Shown piece by piece: positions 1 through 8,754 of a stretch of 64,000 bases of DNA (position 1 is its first letter; each line of letters starts with the position of its first letter). The notes below the pieces were generated by a model. It worked only from the letters and a program-made list of their open reading frames with translations, was not told where the DNA came from and searched no databases. Location: positions 62,001 through 126,000 of the forward strand of contig NZ_WOTO01000011.1 in assembly GCF_010993775.1 (NCBI RefSeq), given 5' to 3'. The DNA is from Fodinicola feengrottensis (lineage in GTDB: Bacteria; Actinomycetota; Actinomycetes; Mycobacteriales; HKI-0501). A program made the position numbers and the translations under genes.

Positions 1-241
1 CGCGATGTCGTCCTTGGGTCGCACCGGCCGCTGCCAGCGCTTGCCCGAGTGGGCGCCGGCGTGGCTGATAGTGCGCCTCGGTCTCCGGATCGACCGCACC
101 GATGCCGGTGTCGAACAGGAGCAGACCATCGCGGTGATCGACCAGGTAGCCCAAGACCGGTTCGGTGCGCGAGTGGACACCGTCGACCTCGATCGGCGGC
201 CGTACGTACTCGCCCAGGGTCACCCTCCGGATGCGGCTCAC
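1..241 (-). CDS. MBL-fold metallo-hydrolase (lactonase-like), N-terminal part only
   Basis: The gene reads leftward from a GTG at 241 and runs off the window edge. The first 60 residues include the strand-turn pattern GYLVDHRDGLLLFDTGIG, typical of the first beta hairpin of metallo-beta-lactamase-fold hydrolases, especially the N-acyl homoserine lactonase-like group. The metal-binding HxHxDH motif would lie just outside the window, so activity cannot be judged. The frame goes wrong at about position 15, where the C run looks one base short; restoring it gives the expected KDDIA stretch that precedes the HxHxDH loop. The family assignment is moderately sure; the substrate is unknown. Confidence 0.6.
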   Translation of the reverse strand, partial: MSRIRRVTLGEYVRPPIEVDGVHSRTEPVLGYLVDHRDGLLLFDTGIGAVDPETEAHYQPRRRPLGQALAAAGATQGRHR

Positions 242-328
242 CCAGCCATGATGCGACCTGGCGTCGCCATCTCGGCGGCGTAACCTGAACGCGGCCGTAA
301 GCCGACAGCTGAATGTGAGGTGAGCGCC

Positions 329-1487
329 ATGGCGGAGCCCAAACCCACTGGCAACGCAAGGGCAACGCGTCCGCGCCGTCGCAGCGTCGCCCACACGCTG
401 CGGGTGCCGGTGCGCGCCATCAGCAGGGTGCTGCCGCGTACGAACGCGGGCCATCACCACGGCACCGAGCCGAAAGAATCGGCCGAGCTGCCGATTATCG
501 ACTGTGGTCTCTACATTGAGGGCGTCCGCGAACCGGGCACTGTGGACTACCGCGAAGCCTTGCGGGAAGCCGAAAAACACCACAACTCGTTTGTCTGGCT
601 CGGATTGAAAGAGCCGACCGAGGCGCATATGGACGAACTGGCAGAGGTTTTCGGCCTGCACCCGCTGGCCGTTGAGGACGCGGTGGTCGCGCACCAGCGG
701 CCAAAACTGGAGCGTTATGGCGAAACCATGTTCGTCGTGCTCAAAACCGCCCGCTATGTGGAGCATCCGGCGCTCACCGCGACCAGTGAGGTGGTTGAGA
801 CCGGTGACGTGATGTTGTTTATCGGCAAGCATTTCGTGCTCACCGTCCGGCATGGCGACGCGTGCCATCTCTCCGGTGTACGGGCCGACCTCGACAACAG
901 TCATGAGGACCTGTTGAAACAGGGGCCATGGGCGGTTTTCCACGCGGTCTGCGACAACATCGTGGACCGGTATGTGGAGGTCGCCGAGGCGATCGAGGAC
1001 GACATCGACGAGATTGAGGCGGACGGACGTGTTTTCGTCCGGTGCCACCGATGTCCGACGGATTTACAACCTCAAGCGCGAGGTGATCGAGTTCAAACGC
1101 GCGGTGATTCCGCTGGCCAGGCCGCTGGAGGCGCTGCATTCGGGCCAGGTCGGCGGGGTGCCGCTGGAAATTCGCCGCTATATCCGGGACATCGCCGACC
1201 ACGTCCGGCAAGTGACCGAAATGCAGCTCGGCTTCGACGACCTGCTCAATTCCGCGTTGCAGGCCGACCTGGCGCAAATCGGGGTTCAGCAGAACAACGA
1301 CATGCGCAAGATTTCCGCCTGGGTGGCGATCGCCGCCGTACCAACAATGCTCGCCGGTATTTACGGTATGAACTTCGACCACATGCCCGAACTTCGGTGG
1401 GCGTACGGTTATCCGGCCATCCTGTTGGTGATGGCGGGTGTGTGCTTGCTGCTCTACCGGATGTTCCGGCGCAGCGGTTGGCTGTGA
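329..1487 (+). CDS. corA: CorA-family magnesium/cobalt channel (one frameshift)
   Basis: Membrane channel for Mg2+ or Co2+ uptake. The N-terminal cytoplasmic domain occupies about the first 230 residues, and the C-terminus has the family signature YGMNF followed by MPEL, with two membrane helices ending at GWL. The frame changes at about 1025-1035, between EIEADG and DVFSSGATDV; the two halves together make a normal-length CorA of about 385 residues. I prefer the ATG at 329 (GAGG about 8 bases upstream) over the in-frame GTG at 320. The next gene is convergent and separated by a strong hairpin, so this is a single-gene transcript. Family assignment is sure; metal preference is not. Confidence 0.9.
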
Positions 1488-1502
1488 GGCCGCACAGCCG
1501 TT

Positions 1503-1536
1503 AGGGCGGCCGCCCCAGGTAGGTCGGCCGCCCTTT
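1503..1536. terminator. Bidirectional terminator between corA and the convergent hypothetical gene
   Basis: A perfect 10-bp stem (AGGGCGGCCG at 1503-1512 against CGGCCGCCCT at 1525-1534) with a 12-base loop is followed by T residues on the plus strand. It lies between the convergent stops at 1487 and 1545 and probably ends both transcripts. Confidence 0.75.
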
Positions 1537-1544
1537 CGGGCCAG

Positions 1545-2251
1545 TTACTTGGGTGTGCTGCCGTTGGTACGGGTCGTGGACCGCGGCGTTTTCGCGGCGG
1601 TCTTCGCCGAACCGGTGGCGGCCGGGCTGCCGTTCGGAGTGGGAGTCCCGTTCGGGGTGGGTTTCGCGGCGGCCGGCTTCGCGACTGGGGTCTCAGAGGG
1701 TGCGTCGACAGGCTTCTGGGCCGCTGCCGTCGGCACGTCGGCGACCCGCGTACCGACCGGGTCGGTCGAGGGTGCGTCGTAGTCTTCCCAGCGCGGTTCC
1801 TCGGTCCGCCGGGCCAGCAGGCCGGCGGCCGCACCCACCGCGGCGCCCACCGCGAGCGCGCCGATCACCAGTGGCCAGCGGCGGCGCGGCTTGCCGGAGC
1901 GCAGCGCGAGGGTGGCGTCCTTTGCCCGGCGCTTGCCCTCGGCCACCGCGAGCTTGGCGTCCTTGCGGGCGCCGCGGGTTTGCTTCTCCAGCTCTTCTTG
2001 CCGGCCTTCTTGCCCGCCTTGCGGGCGTCACCGCTGGCCTCCAAAGCCGCTTCGACGATCGGGGCGAGCCCGGCGAGCGCCTTCTCTACCGTCGGCAGCA
2101 CCGCGTCGCGGGCCTGCTCCACCTTGGGTGCGATGGCGTCTCGGGCCACCTCGGTCGCGGTGCCCGCCGCCGTACGCAAGTGGTCCAGGCCTTCGCCCAA
2201 CTCGGCCACTATCTCGTCCTTGCTCGCGGTCGCCTTCCTACCGAAAGCCAT
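1545..2251 (-). CDS. Hypothetical single-pass membrane protein with helical N-terminus (one frameshift)
   Basis: I do not recognise a named family. The N-terminal 90 residues are predicted helical and rich in Ala and charged residues (for example AGTATEVARDAIAPKVEQAR), resembling apolipoprotein-like amphipathic repeats. A basic stretch follows, then one membrane helix (WPLVIGALAVGAAVGAAAG) and a long low-complexity tail rich in Pro, Thr, Ala and Lys with PNGTPTPNGSP repeats. The frame changes at about 1985, where the shared sequence KKAGKK is joined to ELEKQTRGARKDAK. The gene lies just upstream of and divergent from the cyclophilin. A role at the membrane is inferred only from architecture. 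Confidence 0.7.
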
Positions 2252-2494
2252 CCGTTGCTCCCCTCGGTGCCGGATCGCTGGCTGTCCTATTCTCCATCTT
2301 CCACCCAGTCAAGCAGCGCCACCACACGGGGCAGTGGCCTGGTCATGGGCCGCATCGGGGCTGGCCGGGCCGGGTGGAAGAATGTAATCAGTTGGCGATG
2401 TGCCAGGTTGTCCAAGTGGTGAGACCGCATCGGGCGGTCCAATCCCAACCGCGGCCAGCGTCCGACACTCACTCAACCCAAGGAGAGCAGACCG

Positions 2495-3042
2495 TTGGCC
2501 GCCGAGGAACTCTACGCAACCCTGACCACCACATCGGGTCAGATCAGGCTCCGGCTGTTCCCAGACCACGCACCCAAGACCGTGCGCAACTTCGTCGAGC
2601 TGGCGGAGGGCACCCGGGAATGGACCGACCCGGCGACCAAGCAGAAGACGAACCGCAAGCTGTACGACGGAACGGTCTTTCACCGGGTGATCGCCGGCTT
2701 CATGATCCAGGGCGGTGACCCGCTGGGCCAGGGCATCGGCGGCCCGGGCTACCAGTTCGACGACGAGCCGCACCCCGACCTGGTCTTCGACCGGCCGTAT
2801 CTGCTGGCGATGGCGAACGCTGGCATCCAGGGCGGCCGCGGCACGAATGGCTCGCAGTTCTTCATCACGGTCGGCCCAACCCCGCACCTGAACCGCAAGC
2901 ACACCATCTTCGGCGAGGTCGTGGACGACGACAGCCGCAAGGTCGTGGACGCGATCGCCACCACTCGTACGGCGGCGGCGGCGACCGGCCGGCCACCGAG
3001 CAGGTCCTGGAGTCGGTCGTCATCGAGCGGGTCTCGTCTTGA
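2495..3042 (+). CDS. ppiA: Cyclophilin-type peptidyl-prolyl cis-trans isomerase (frameshift near the C-terminus)
   Basis: Catalyses prolyl cis-trans isomerisation, probably in the cytoplasm. The cyclophilin fold is complete: VFHRVIAGFMIQGGD with the catalytic Arg, then GTNGSQFFIT and LNRKHTIFGEV. Start is a TTG at 2495 after AAGGAGAGCAGACC. At about 2970 a GCG repeat is one base short; the correct frame continues as DRPATEQVLESVVIERVSS and stops at 3042. Without the correction it would appear fused to the following rhomboid gene, which is an artefact. It occupies the position of ppiA (Rv0009) in the mycobacterial cluster. I am confident of the family. Confidence 0.92.
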
Positions 3043-3061
3043 CCCTGCGATTGGCGCTCCC

Positions 3062-3972
3062 ATGACGATGCAGCCGCCGTCGGGTCTCTCGTCGCCGCCG
3101 ATGTGCTATCGGCACCCGTCGCGGGAGACCCATATCCGGTGCATCCGGTGTAACAAGCCCATCTGCCCGGACTGCATGAACGCCGCCTCGGTCGGCTTTC
3201 AGTGCCCCGACTGCGTACGAGAGGGCAGCCGGACCGTCCGATCAGGCCAGACTGTCTTCGGTGGGTCGCTCAGCGGGGAGCGCGGCACGGTCACCTATGT
3301 GTTGATCGCGCTCAACATCGGCGTGTACGTGGCGAACCTGATCTGGTCGGCCGCGGCCGGTGCGTCGGTGCAGCAGCTGATCCAGATCGCCGGTTTCGGC
3401 GGCGGGCCGGACCTGGACTACCTGGCGGGTGCTGCGAACAACGGCCAGTTCGGGGGGATTGACACCGGCCAGTTCTGGCGGTTGCTGACCTCCGACTTCG
3501 TGCATATCGGCATCCTGCACCTGGCCGTGAACATGTACGCGTTGTTCCTGTTCGGCCGGGAGTGCGAGCGGCTGCTGGGCCGCTGGCGGTTCCTGGTCCT
3601 CTACCTACTGACCGGTATTGGTGGCGGCACGCTGGTCTACCTGTTCCAGAACGTCAGCAGTGCGGCGGCGCGTCCGCGTCGCTGTTCGGCCTGCTGGCCG
3701 CGATGTTCTTCTTCTTCCGCAAGCTGAAGGCGAACCTCGGCGGCCTGGTCGGGATGATCGTGATCAACCTGGGGATCACATTCTTCGTGCCGGGGATCTC
3801 GATCCTGGGACACCTGGGCGGCATGGCCTCCGGCGCGCTGCTCGGAATCGGGCTGGCGTACGCGCCGCGTGGACCCATGAGACTGCCGGTGCAGGTCGGC
3901 ACCATGGTCGCGGTCGCGATCCTGCTCTTCGTCCTGGTGGCCGGCAAAACCCTCGCCTCCAGCATTTTCTAG
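3062..3972 (+). CDS. Rhomboid-family intramembrane serine protease with zinc-finger N-terminus (one frameshift)
   Basis: Integral membrane protease. Residues about 10-60 hold a B-box-like zinc finger (CYRHP, CIRCNKPICPDC, CPDC), then about six membrane helices. The catalytic serine is in GASASLFGL and the catalytic histidine in ILGHLGGMASG; HLAVNMYALF provides the conserved HxxxN. The frame changes at about 3660 in a GCGGCGGCG run, immediately before the active-site serine, so uncorrected annotation would split the catalytic dyad. Start is the ATG 20 bases after the cyclophilin stop, suggesting cotranscription. A hairpin follows. Substrates are unknown. Confidence 0.9.
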
Positions 3973-3990
3973 GCTGACGGCAGCACAGAT

Positions 3991-4022
3991 CAGGCTTCTC
4001 CCGTACGCGGGAGGAGGCCCTG
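3991..4022. terminator. Hairpin between rhomboid and the convergent PH-domain gene
   Basis: CTCCCG (3998-4003) pairs with CGGGAG (4008-4013) around a TACG loop, and an outer CAGG/CCTG pair extends it. It sits between convergent stops at 3972 and 4031. The stem has no clear T run, so the terminator call is positional. Confidence 0.5.
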
Positions 4023-4030
4023 AAGTGTTT

Positions 4031-4480
4031 TTAGCGACCGGTTCGCAGCGAGCTGAGCCGCTCGGCCACCGCGGTGCAGTCCGCGCCGAGCTCGCTGGCG
4101 CTGAACAGGTGCAGTGTCTCGCCGGTGTCGATCTCGAGCAGTTCGGTCCGCAGGCCAAGACGCTTGCGCACGTCCACCCGTACCCGCTCGACCGCCGACC
4201 ATGGCAGCTCGCGGTGACCACAGAAGCCGGTGACCACCCGGACGCCCTCGGGGCTTGCGGAGAGCCGGACCGGGGCGAGCAGATCCCGCAGCGTGAAGGC
4301 GGCCAACGCGACCGTACCGATCACCACCAGCGCGAGGGCGGCCCGGTCGCCGCCGGTCAGCAGCACCCCGGCCGCCACGAAGACCACCGTCAGGGCAGCC
4401 TTGAGGACGGTGAAACGGACCGGCACCCTCCACCGGGTGGTCAGACCCTCGGGCACGTTGTCCACACCGTCCTCATCCAC
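4031..4480 (-). CDS. PH-domain membrane protein
   Basis: A protein of about 149 residues with two membrane helices near the start (VLKAALTVVFVAAGVLL and ALALVVIGTVALAAF) and a bacterial PH-like (YdbS/DUF2581-type) domain after them, recognisable from LSASPEGVRVVTGF, LPWSAVERVRVD and LEIDTGE. I chose the GTG at 4480; upstream sequence in frame is not protein-like. It corresponds in position to Rv0010c of the mycobacterial dnaA-proximal cluster, directly upstream of rhomboid and downstream of crgA. The role is unknown; membrane-associated scaffolding is an inference. Confidence 0.75.
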   Translation of the reverse strand: MDEDGVDNVPEGLTTRWRVPVRFTVLKAALTVVFVAAGVLLTGGDRAALALVVIGTVALAAFTLRDLLAPVRLSASPEGVRVVTGFCGHRELPWSAVERVRVDVRKRLGLRTELLEIDTGETLHLFSASELGADCTAVAERLSSLRTGR

Positions 4481-4530
4481 AGTTGTGGATAACTCCTGGG
4501 GAAAACTACAAAGCTGTGTGTTTCCGCTGC

Positions 4531-4800
4531 TCAGCGCCACTGGGTGAGGACACCCAGAGACACCACCAACAGGCCGAAACCGGCCGCCAGGTTCCAGTAC
4601 GACCAGGCCGCCACCGGGTAGCTGCCCTGGGACATGTAATACGTCACCAACCAGGCGATCCCCACTGCGATCAGCGTCAACGCGGTGATCGGCACCCACC
4701 GCGAGCTGGGCCGGCGCTTTCGGGCCCGCGCCATCGCTGACGGACGTGACTCCGTCGGCGGGGTGTAGACCTTCTTCTTACGAACACGAGACTTGGGCAC
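4531..4800 (-). CDS. crgA: Cell division protein CrgA
   Basis: Complete 89-residue protein: a very basic N-terminus beginning MPKSRVRKKK, then two membrane helices (WVPITALTLIAVGIAWLVTY and AAGFGLLVVSLGVL). CrgA in Streptomyces and mycobacteria helps coordinate FtsZ ring timing and recruits septal peptidoglycan synthases. Length and layout match the family. Start is GTG with GGAG upstream. It lies next to the PH-domain gene on the same strand and divergent from the DUF881 gene, as in other actinobacteria. Identification is firm. Confidence 0.95.
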   Translation of the reverse strand: MPKSRVRKKKVYTPPTESRPSAMARARKRRPSSRWVPITALTLIAVGIAWLVTYYMSQGSYPVAAWSYWNLAAGFGLLVVSLGVLTQWR

Positions 4801-4866
4801 TGGATTCTCCTCAGGCGATCCTCGCCAGCTAGCGTAGACAACATCTCGCGCCGATGAGGAGGCAAC

Positions 4867-5730
4867 GTGTCCGCAGGTGGTGTTAACAACACATCTGGGT
4901 CATCTCAGCCTGGGGCCGAACGGGGCCAAATCGACCCTAAATCGGCGTCCTCGGGTGCGCCATCGGGGCGGACTCGCAGCGCTGACCGCAAGGCCGAGCG
5001 GCGCCGGCAGGCCCGCTGGTCGGTGGTGGTGCCGGTGGTGATGATCGGCGGCGGCATGTTGTTTGCGGCCAGCGCCGAGACCGCCAACGGCACTGACCTG
5101 CGGTCCGGCCGCCAGCTGCAACTGCAGCAACTCATCAACTCGCGCAACGCCACCGTCACTTCACAGGAAGCCACCGCCCGCGAGCTGCGCCGGCAGATCC
5201 AGCAGTCCACCGCCACTCGCGCGCACACCGACGGCCGGATCGCGGCGGCCCAGTCACAGTCCGGCGGGCTGGAGCAGCCAGCCGGGCTGACGGCGTTGGC
5301 CGGACCTGGCCTCACCGTCAGCCTGAACGACGCGCCGCACACCGCGGACGGCCAGTTGCCGCCCGGCGCCACCGTCAATGACGTGGTCGTCCACCAGCAG
5401 GACGTGCAGGCGGTGGTCAACGCATTGTGGGCTGGCGGAGCCGAAGCGGTCAGCGTCATGGGGCAGCGGTTGATCTCCACCGGGGCAGTGCGTTGCGTCG
5501 GCAACGTCCTGCTTCTGTACGGTCGTACGTACTCACCGCCGTTCGTGATCTCCGCGATCGGGCCACCGGAGAGCATGCGGGCGGCGCTGAACAGCGCTCC
5601 AGCGGTGCTCGCCTTCACCCAGGCGGCCAGGGACTTCGGTCTGGGCTACCGGGTCACCAGCCAGACCGATCTCAAGGTGCCGGGTTATATCGGCCAGGTG
5701 TCTTTGCCGCTGACCGGAGGAACGAAATGA
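4867..5730 (+). CDS. DUF881 membrane-anchored protein
   Basis: A 287-residue protein with a long basic cytoplasmic N-terminus, one membrane helix (WSVVVPVVMIGGGMLFAAS), a coiled stretch (residues about 90-125, QLQQLINSRN onward) and a C-terminal globular DUF881 domain with GPGLTVSLNDAP and VNALWAGGAEAVSVMGQRL. The related Rv0012 sits at the same place in mycobacteria. GTG start with GAGGAGG upstream. Its stop overlaps the sortase start (ATGA at 5727-5730), so the two are translationally coupled. The biochemical role is not known; an envelope division factor is likely from context. Confidence 0.88.
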   Translation: MSAGGVNNTSGSSQPGAERGQIDPKSASSGAPSGRTRSADRKAERRRQARWSVVVPVVMIGGGMLFAASAETANGTDLRSGRQLQLQQLINSRNATVTSQEATARELRRQIQQSTATRAHTDGRIAAAQSQSGGLEQPAGLTALAGPGLTVSLNDAPHTADGQLPPGATVNDVVVHQQDVQAVVNALWAGGAEAVSVMGQRLISTGAVRCVGNVLLLYGRTYSPPFVISAIGPPESMRAALNSAPAVLAFTQAARDFGLGYRVTSQTDLKVPGYIGQVSLPLTGGTK

Positions 5731-6473
5731 CCGTGTATCGCAGCTCAGCTGCGCTCGGGGGAAGTCCATATAGCAGTCATACGAACCAACAGGGCGGCAG
5801 CCACGCGGCCGCCTCGGCGAGCCTGGGCACCATCGTGCGGGCGATCATCCGCGGGTTCGGCCAGACGTTGATCACCCTCGGCCTGGTGGTGATGCTCTTC
5901 GCCGGGTACGAGGTCTATGGCAAGGAGCTGCAGGTCGATGGGAACAAGGACACCCTGAACTCGCAGCTCAACCAGCAGTGGAGCCACCAGACCGGCGCGG
6001 CCGCGAGCACCCCGATTCCCGGCCAGGGCCTCGCCCGGATCTACATCCCCCGGCTGCAGAAGGACTGGGTCGTGGTGGAGGGTGTCACCCCGCACGACAT
6101 CAGGCTGGCGCCGGGCCACTACCCGAAATCCCAGCTGCCCGGCCAGGTCGGCAACTTCGCGGTCGCCGGTCACCGGATCAAGGCCATTTTCTACGACCTT
6201 GACCAGCTCAAGAACGGTGACGAGATCGTCGTCCAGACCCGTACGGACTGGTTCATCTACAAGGTCAGCCTGACCGAGATCGTCAGCCCGCACGAGGTGT
6301 CGGTGGTCGACCCGGTGCCGCACCACCCAGGTGCCACGCCGACTCAGAAGATGATCACCCTGACCACCTGCAACCCGAAGTGGGACAACTACCAGCGGCT
6401 GATCATCCACGGGGTGTTGGCCAGCACCCAGCCGACCTCCGCCGGCCAGCCGCCCGAGATCACCGGGAGCTGA
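5727..6473 (+). CDS. Class E sortase
   Basis: Membrane-anchored cysteine transpeptidase that attaches secreted proteins to the cell wall. One N-terminal membrane helix (FGQTLITLGLVVMLFAGYEV), then the sortase barrel with catalytic His in NFAVAGHRIK, catalytic Cys in TLTTCNPKW and the Arg in YQRLII. About 248 residues, normal for class E. The start overlaps the DUF881 stop. No sorting-signal substrate gene was seen nearby. Intact, without frameshift. Confidence 0.92.
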   Translation: MTVYRSSAALGGSPYSSHTNQQGGSHAAASASLGTIVRAIIRGFGQTLITLGLVVMLFAGYEVYGKELQVDGNKDTLNSQLNQQWSHQTGAAASTPIPGQGLARIYIPRLQKDWVVVEGVTPHDIRLAPGHYPKSQLPGQVGNFAVAGHRIKAIFYDLDQLKNGDEIVVQTRTDWFIYKVSLTEIVSPHEVSVVDPVPHHPGATPTQKMITLTTCNPKWDNYQRLIIHGVLASTQPTSAGQPPEITGS

Positions 6474-6478
6474 TCGCC

Positions 6479-6636
6479 GTGTACACCTGGATCTGGCGCG
6501 TTCTGCCCGGCGGCCTGCCCGGCAAGATCATCGGCACCATCGTGCTGCTCGCGCGGTCGCGATCGCGTTACTGTGGCTCGTGGTCTTCCCACTGCTGGAG
6601 CCGCTGTTGCCGTTCGGAGACGTGACGGTCAACTGA
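6479..6636 (+). CDS. Small one-helix membrane protein after the sortase (frameshifted)
   Basis: A short gene of about 52 codons that starts with GTG 5 bases after the sortase stop. The N-terminus reads VYTWIWRVLPGGLPGK. At about 6553 GCGCGG appears where GCGGCGG is expected; after restoring one base the protein continues VAIALLWLVVFPLLEPLLPF and ends GDVTVN. Proteins of this pattern (YxWIWR-LPG, one helix, LPF tail) commonly follow the class E sortase in actinobacteria. The function is unknown. It is invisible to ORF calling because of length and the missing base. Confidence 0.75.
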
Positions 6637-6653
6637 GCCACCCGCAGTCGGTC

Positions 6654-6685
6654 AGGGGCCCTTCGCCAGCGCGAGGGGCCCTTTT
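6654..6685 (+). terminator. Rho-independent terminator after the DUF881-sortase operon
   Basis: AGGGGCCCTTCGC (6654-6666) pairs with GCGAGGGGCCCTT (6671-6683) as a 13-bp stem with two G-U pairs and a four-base loop, followed by a short T run. It ends the plus-strand operon 18 bases after the stop. Confidence 0.75.
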
Positions 6686-6785
6686 CCGTCTGCTGTGGCG
6701 CGTGCGGGCAAGTGCGTAAACCGGCCTCAGACAGCTTTCAGGGGCTTCCTGCCGTACGACGGACCCACCGACCTTGGCGGCGTAC

Positions 6786-6830
6786 GACAGTGGCCCACCG
6801 GGCGCTGTCCGCGCTCGATGGGCCACTGTC
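6786..6830. terminator. Perfect hairpin downstream of pknB
   Basis: GACAGTGGCCCA (6786-6797) pairs exactly with TGGGCCACTGTC (6819-6830) around a 21-base loop, starting 11 bases beyond the pknB stop. There is no U tract on either strand, so it is probably an intrinsic hairpin terminator of the I type for the long kinase operon. Confidence 0.6.
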
Positions 6831-6840
6831 CTGCGGGCGA

Positions 6841-8619
6841 TCAGTTGGTGTTCGTACCCGTGCCGCCGGCGGTCGTGGTGGTCGGTGGGGTCGGGTTGGT
6901 CGTGGTGCCACCACCGGGGCCGCCGACGAGAGTGCCGGAGCTGGTCGTGGGGCTGGGCGTCACTTGCTGGTGGCGCCAGACGACCAACTGACTGTGACTG
7001 TGGTGTTCTTGGCCGCGTTGGAGTTGCCGTCCGGCGTCTGGCTGGCGACCGTGTTGTCCTTGGACTGGTCGTCGGTGTTCTTGTAACTCACGCTCACCTT
7101 GAAACCGGCTTGGGTGAGCTGGCTGCGAGCGTCCACGAGGGCGCTGCCCACCACGTCCGGCACCGGGATCAGGCCACCGGCGACCTTGACGTTGATGGTG
7201 CCGCCAGCCGGGATCGTGCCGGTCTTGGGGTCCTGCGAGGTGATCGTTCCGGCGGTGGCGTTCGAGGCGTTGTCCGCGGTCTGCACCACATGCACACCCT
7301 TGCCGGTTGCCCACGTCTGCAGGGCCGTCACCGGCTGCCCCGTGAAGTCCTGAACGGTGACCGGGGCCGGGCCGGTGCTGATGGTCAGGCTGCAGCTCGC
7401 GCCCTTTTTCGCCTGGGATTTGCCGTCCGGGCTCTGCTTCGTCACGTTGCCGGCGGGGACCGCGGGGTCCGCGGCGGTCGGTGTGTCGCAGTTGGTGAAG
7501 CCGGCCTGGCTCATGGTCGAGACGGCCTGCGCCTTCGGCTGTCCCACCACGCTCGGCACCTCTACAGTCGAGCCGCTGAGCAGGAAGGTGGTGGCCAGCG
7601 CCGCGACCGCGAAAACGATGATCACCGCGAAGACCACACCGGTGATGATCAGCCCACGGCGGCGCCGGTGCTCCTCCTCCGGCTCGACCCGGCGATGGTG
7701 TTGCTGCTGGAGCGGCGCGCGCGCTGATCAGCTGCGTACGCTCGTCGTCGCTCATCACCGGGGTTGCCGACACCGGCCGGCCAGCGGCGGCCCGGAGCAG
7801 GTCCGACCGCATCTCGGCGCCAGACTGGTAGCGGTTCGCCGGGTTCTTCGCCATCGCCTTCAGCACGATCGCGTCCACGTCCGGCGTGACGTCCGGGTTG
7901 AGCTGGCCCGGCGGGATCGGGTTCTCCCGTACGTGCTGGTACGCCACCGCGACCGGGCTGTCACCGGTGAACGGCGGATGCCCGACCAGCAGCTCGTAGA
8001 GCAGACAGCCGGTGGAGTAAACGTCCGACCGGGCGTCCACGGTCTCGCCGCGGGCCTGCTCGGGCGACAGGTACTGGGCCGTACCGATGACCGCCGACGT
8101 CTGGGTCATCGTGGACGTGCCGCCGGCCACCGCGCGGGCGATGCCGAAGTCCATCACCTTGACCGCGCCGGTGGTCGTCAGCATCACGTTGGCCGGCTTG
8201 ATGTCCCGGTGCACGATGCCGTTGCGGTGGCTGAAGTCCAGCGCCGAGCACACGTCGGCGGTGATCTCCATGGCCCGCTCTGGCTGCAGGCGGCCCTCGT
8301 CGGCGAGCACTTCCTTAAGGGTGCGGCCCTCGACGTACTCCATGACGATGAACGGCAGCGGGACGCCGTCGGCGCTGGTCTCCTCGCCGGTGTCGTAGAC
8401 CGCCACGATTGACGGGTGGTTCAGCGAAGCGGCGTTCTGCGCCTCTCGCCGGAACCGGGCCTGAAAGCCCTGGTCGCGGGCCAGGTCCGCGCGCAGCACC
8501 TTGACCGCCACGTCACGGCCCAGCCGCTGGTCGTTGCCGCGGTGCACCTCGGCCATGCCGCCGTAGCCGAGAATCTCTCCGAGCTGGTAACGACCGCCGA
8601 GCAGACGTGCCTCAGTCAT
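6841..8619 (-). CDS. pknB: Serine/threonine protein kinase PknB with PASTA domains (two frameshifts)
   Basis: Transmembrane kinase that senses peptidoglycan fragments and controls cell-wall growth. The kinase domain (residues about 10-270) has the glycine loop GYGGMAEV, catalytic Lys in VAVKVL, HRDIKPANV and DFGIARA. A membrane helix follows (VIIVFAVAALATTFLL), then three PASTA repeats beginning EVPSVVGQP, VTVQDFTGQP and VPDVVGSA, and a Pro/Thr-rich tail. Frame changes near 7715 and near 6962 compensate each other; if only the first is real, the protein would end at 6960 with GATSK. I chose the ATG before TEARLLGGRYQL. It is the last gene of the fhaA-to-pknB run. Mycobacterial PknB has four PASTA repeats. 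Confidence 0.92.
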   Translation of the reverse strand: MTEARLLGGRYQLGEILGYGGMAEVHRGNDQRLGRDVAVKVLRADLARDQGFQARFRREAQNAASLNHPSIVAVYDTGEETSADGVPLPFIVMEYVEGRTLKEVLADEGRLQPERAMEITADVCSALDFSHRNGIVHRDIKPANVMLTTTGAVKVMDFGIARAVAGGTSTMTQTSAVIGTAQYLSPEQARGETVDARSDVYSTGCLLYELLVGHPPFTGDSPVAVAYQHVRENPIPPGQLNPDVTPDVDAIVLKAMAKNPANRYQSGAEMRSDLLRAAAGRPVSATPVMSDDERTQLISARAAPAATPSPGRAGGGAPAPPWADHHRCGLRGDHRFRGRGAGHHLPAQRLDCRGAERGGTAEGAGRLDHEPGRLHQLRHTDRRGPRGPRRQRDEAEPGRQIPGEKGRELQPDHQHRPGPGHRSGLHGAAGDGPADVGNRQGCACGADRGQRLERHRRNDHLAGPQDRHDPGWRHHQRQGRRWPDPGAGRGGQRPRGRSQPAHPSRFQGERELQEHRRPVQGQHGRQPDAGRQLQRGQEHHSHSQLVVWRHQQVTPSPTTSSGTLVGGPGGGTTTNPTPPTTTTAGGTGTNTN

Positions 8620-8754
8620 GCCACTGCCCCGAAAGGATCTCATCTGCCGGCTGACAGCAGACGGCTCCCCGCTGGTCTGGTTCACCGGCGCGGGGCGTGG
8701 AACGCCGCCTGGCTGGCACGGACATCTGCGTTCTTCCTGACCTCTCTACAGTTC

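Noticed and set aside
2495..3727. Apparent fusion of cyclophilin and rhomboid in one long frame
   Set aside because: A missing base at about 2970 hides the cyclophilin stop at 3042; the rhomboid has its own start at 3062 and the two functions are separate genes in relatives.
6841..8685. Long Arg/Gly/His-rich C-terminal half of the uncorrected pknB frame as a novel domain
   Set aside because: It is the out-of-frame translation of the PASTA region; the shifted frame gives clear PASTA repeats.
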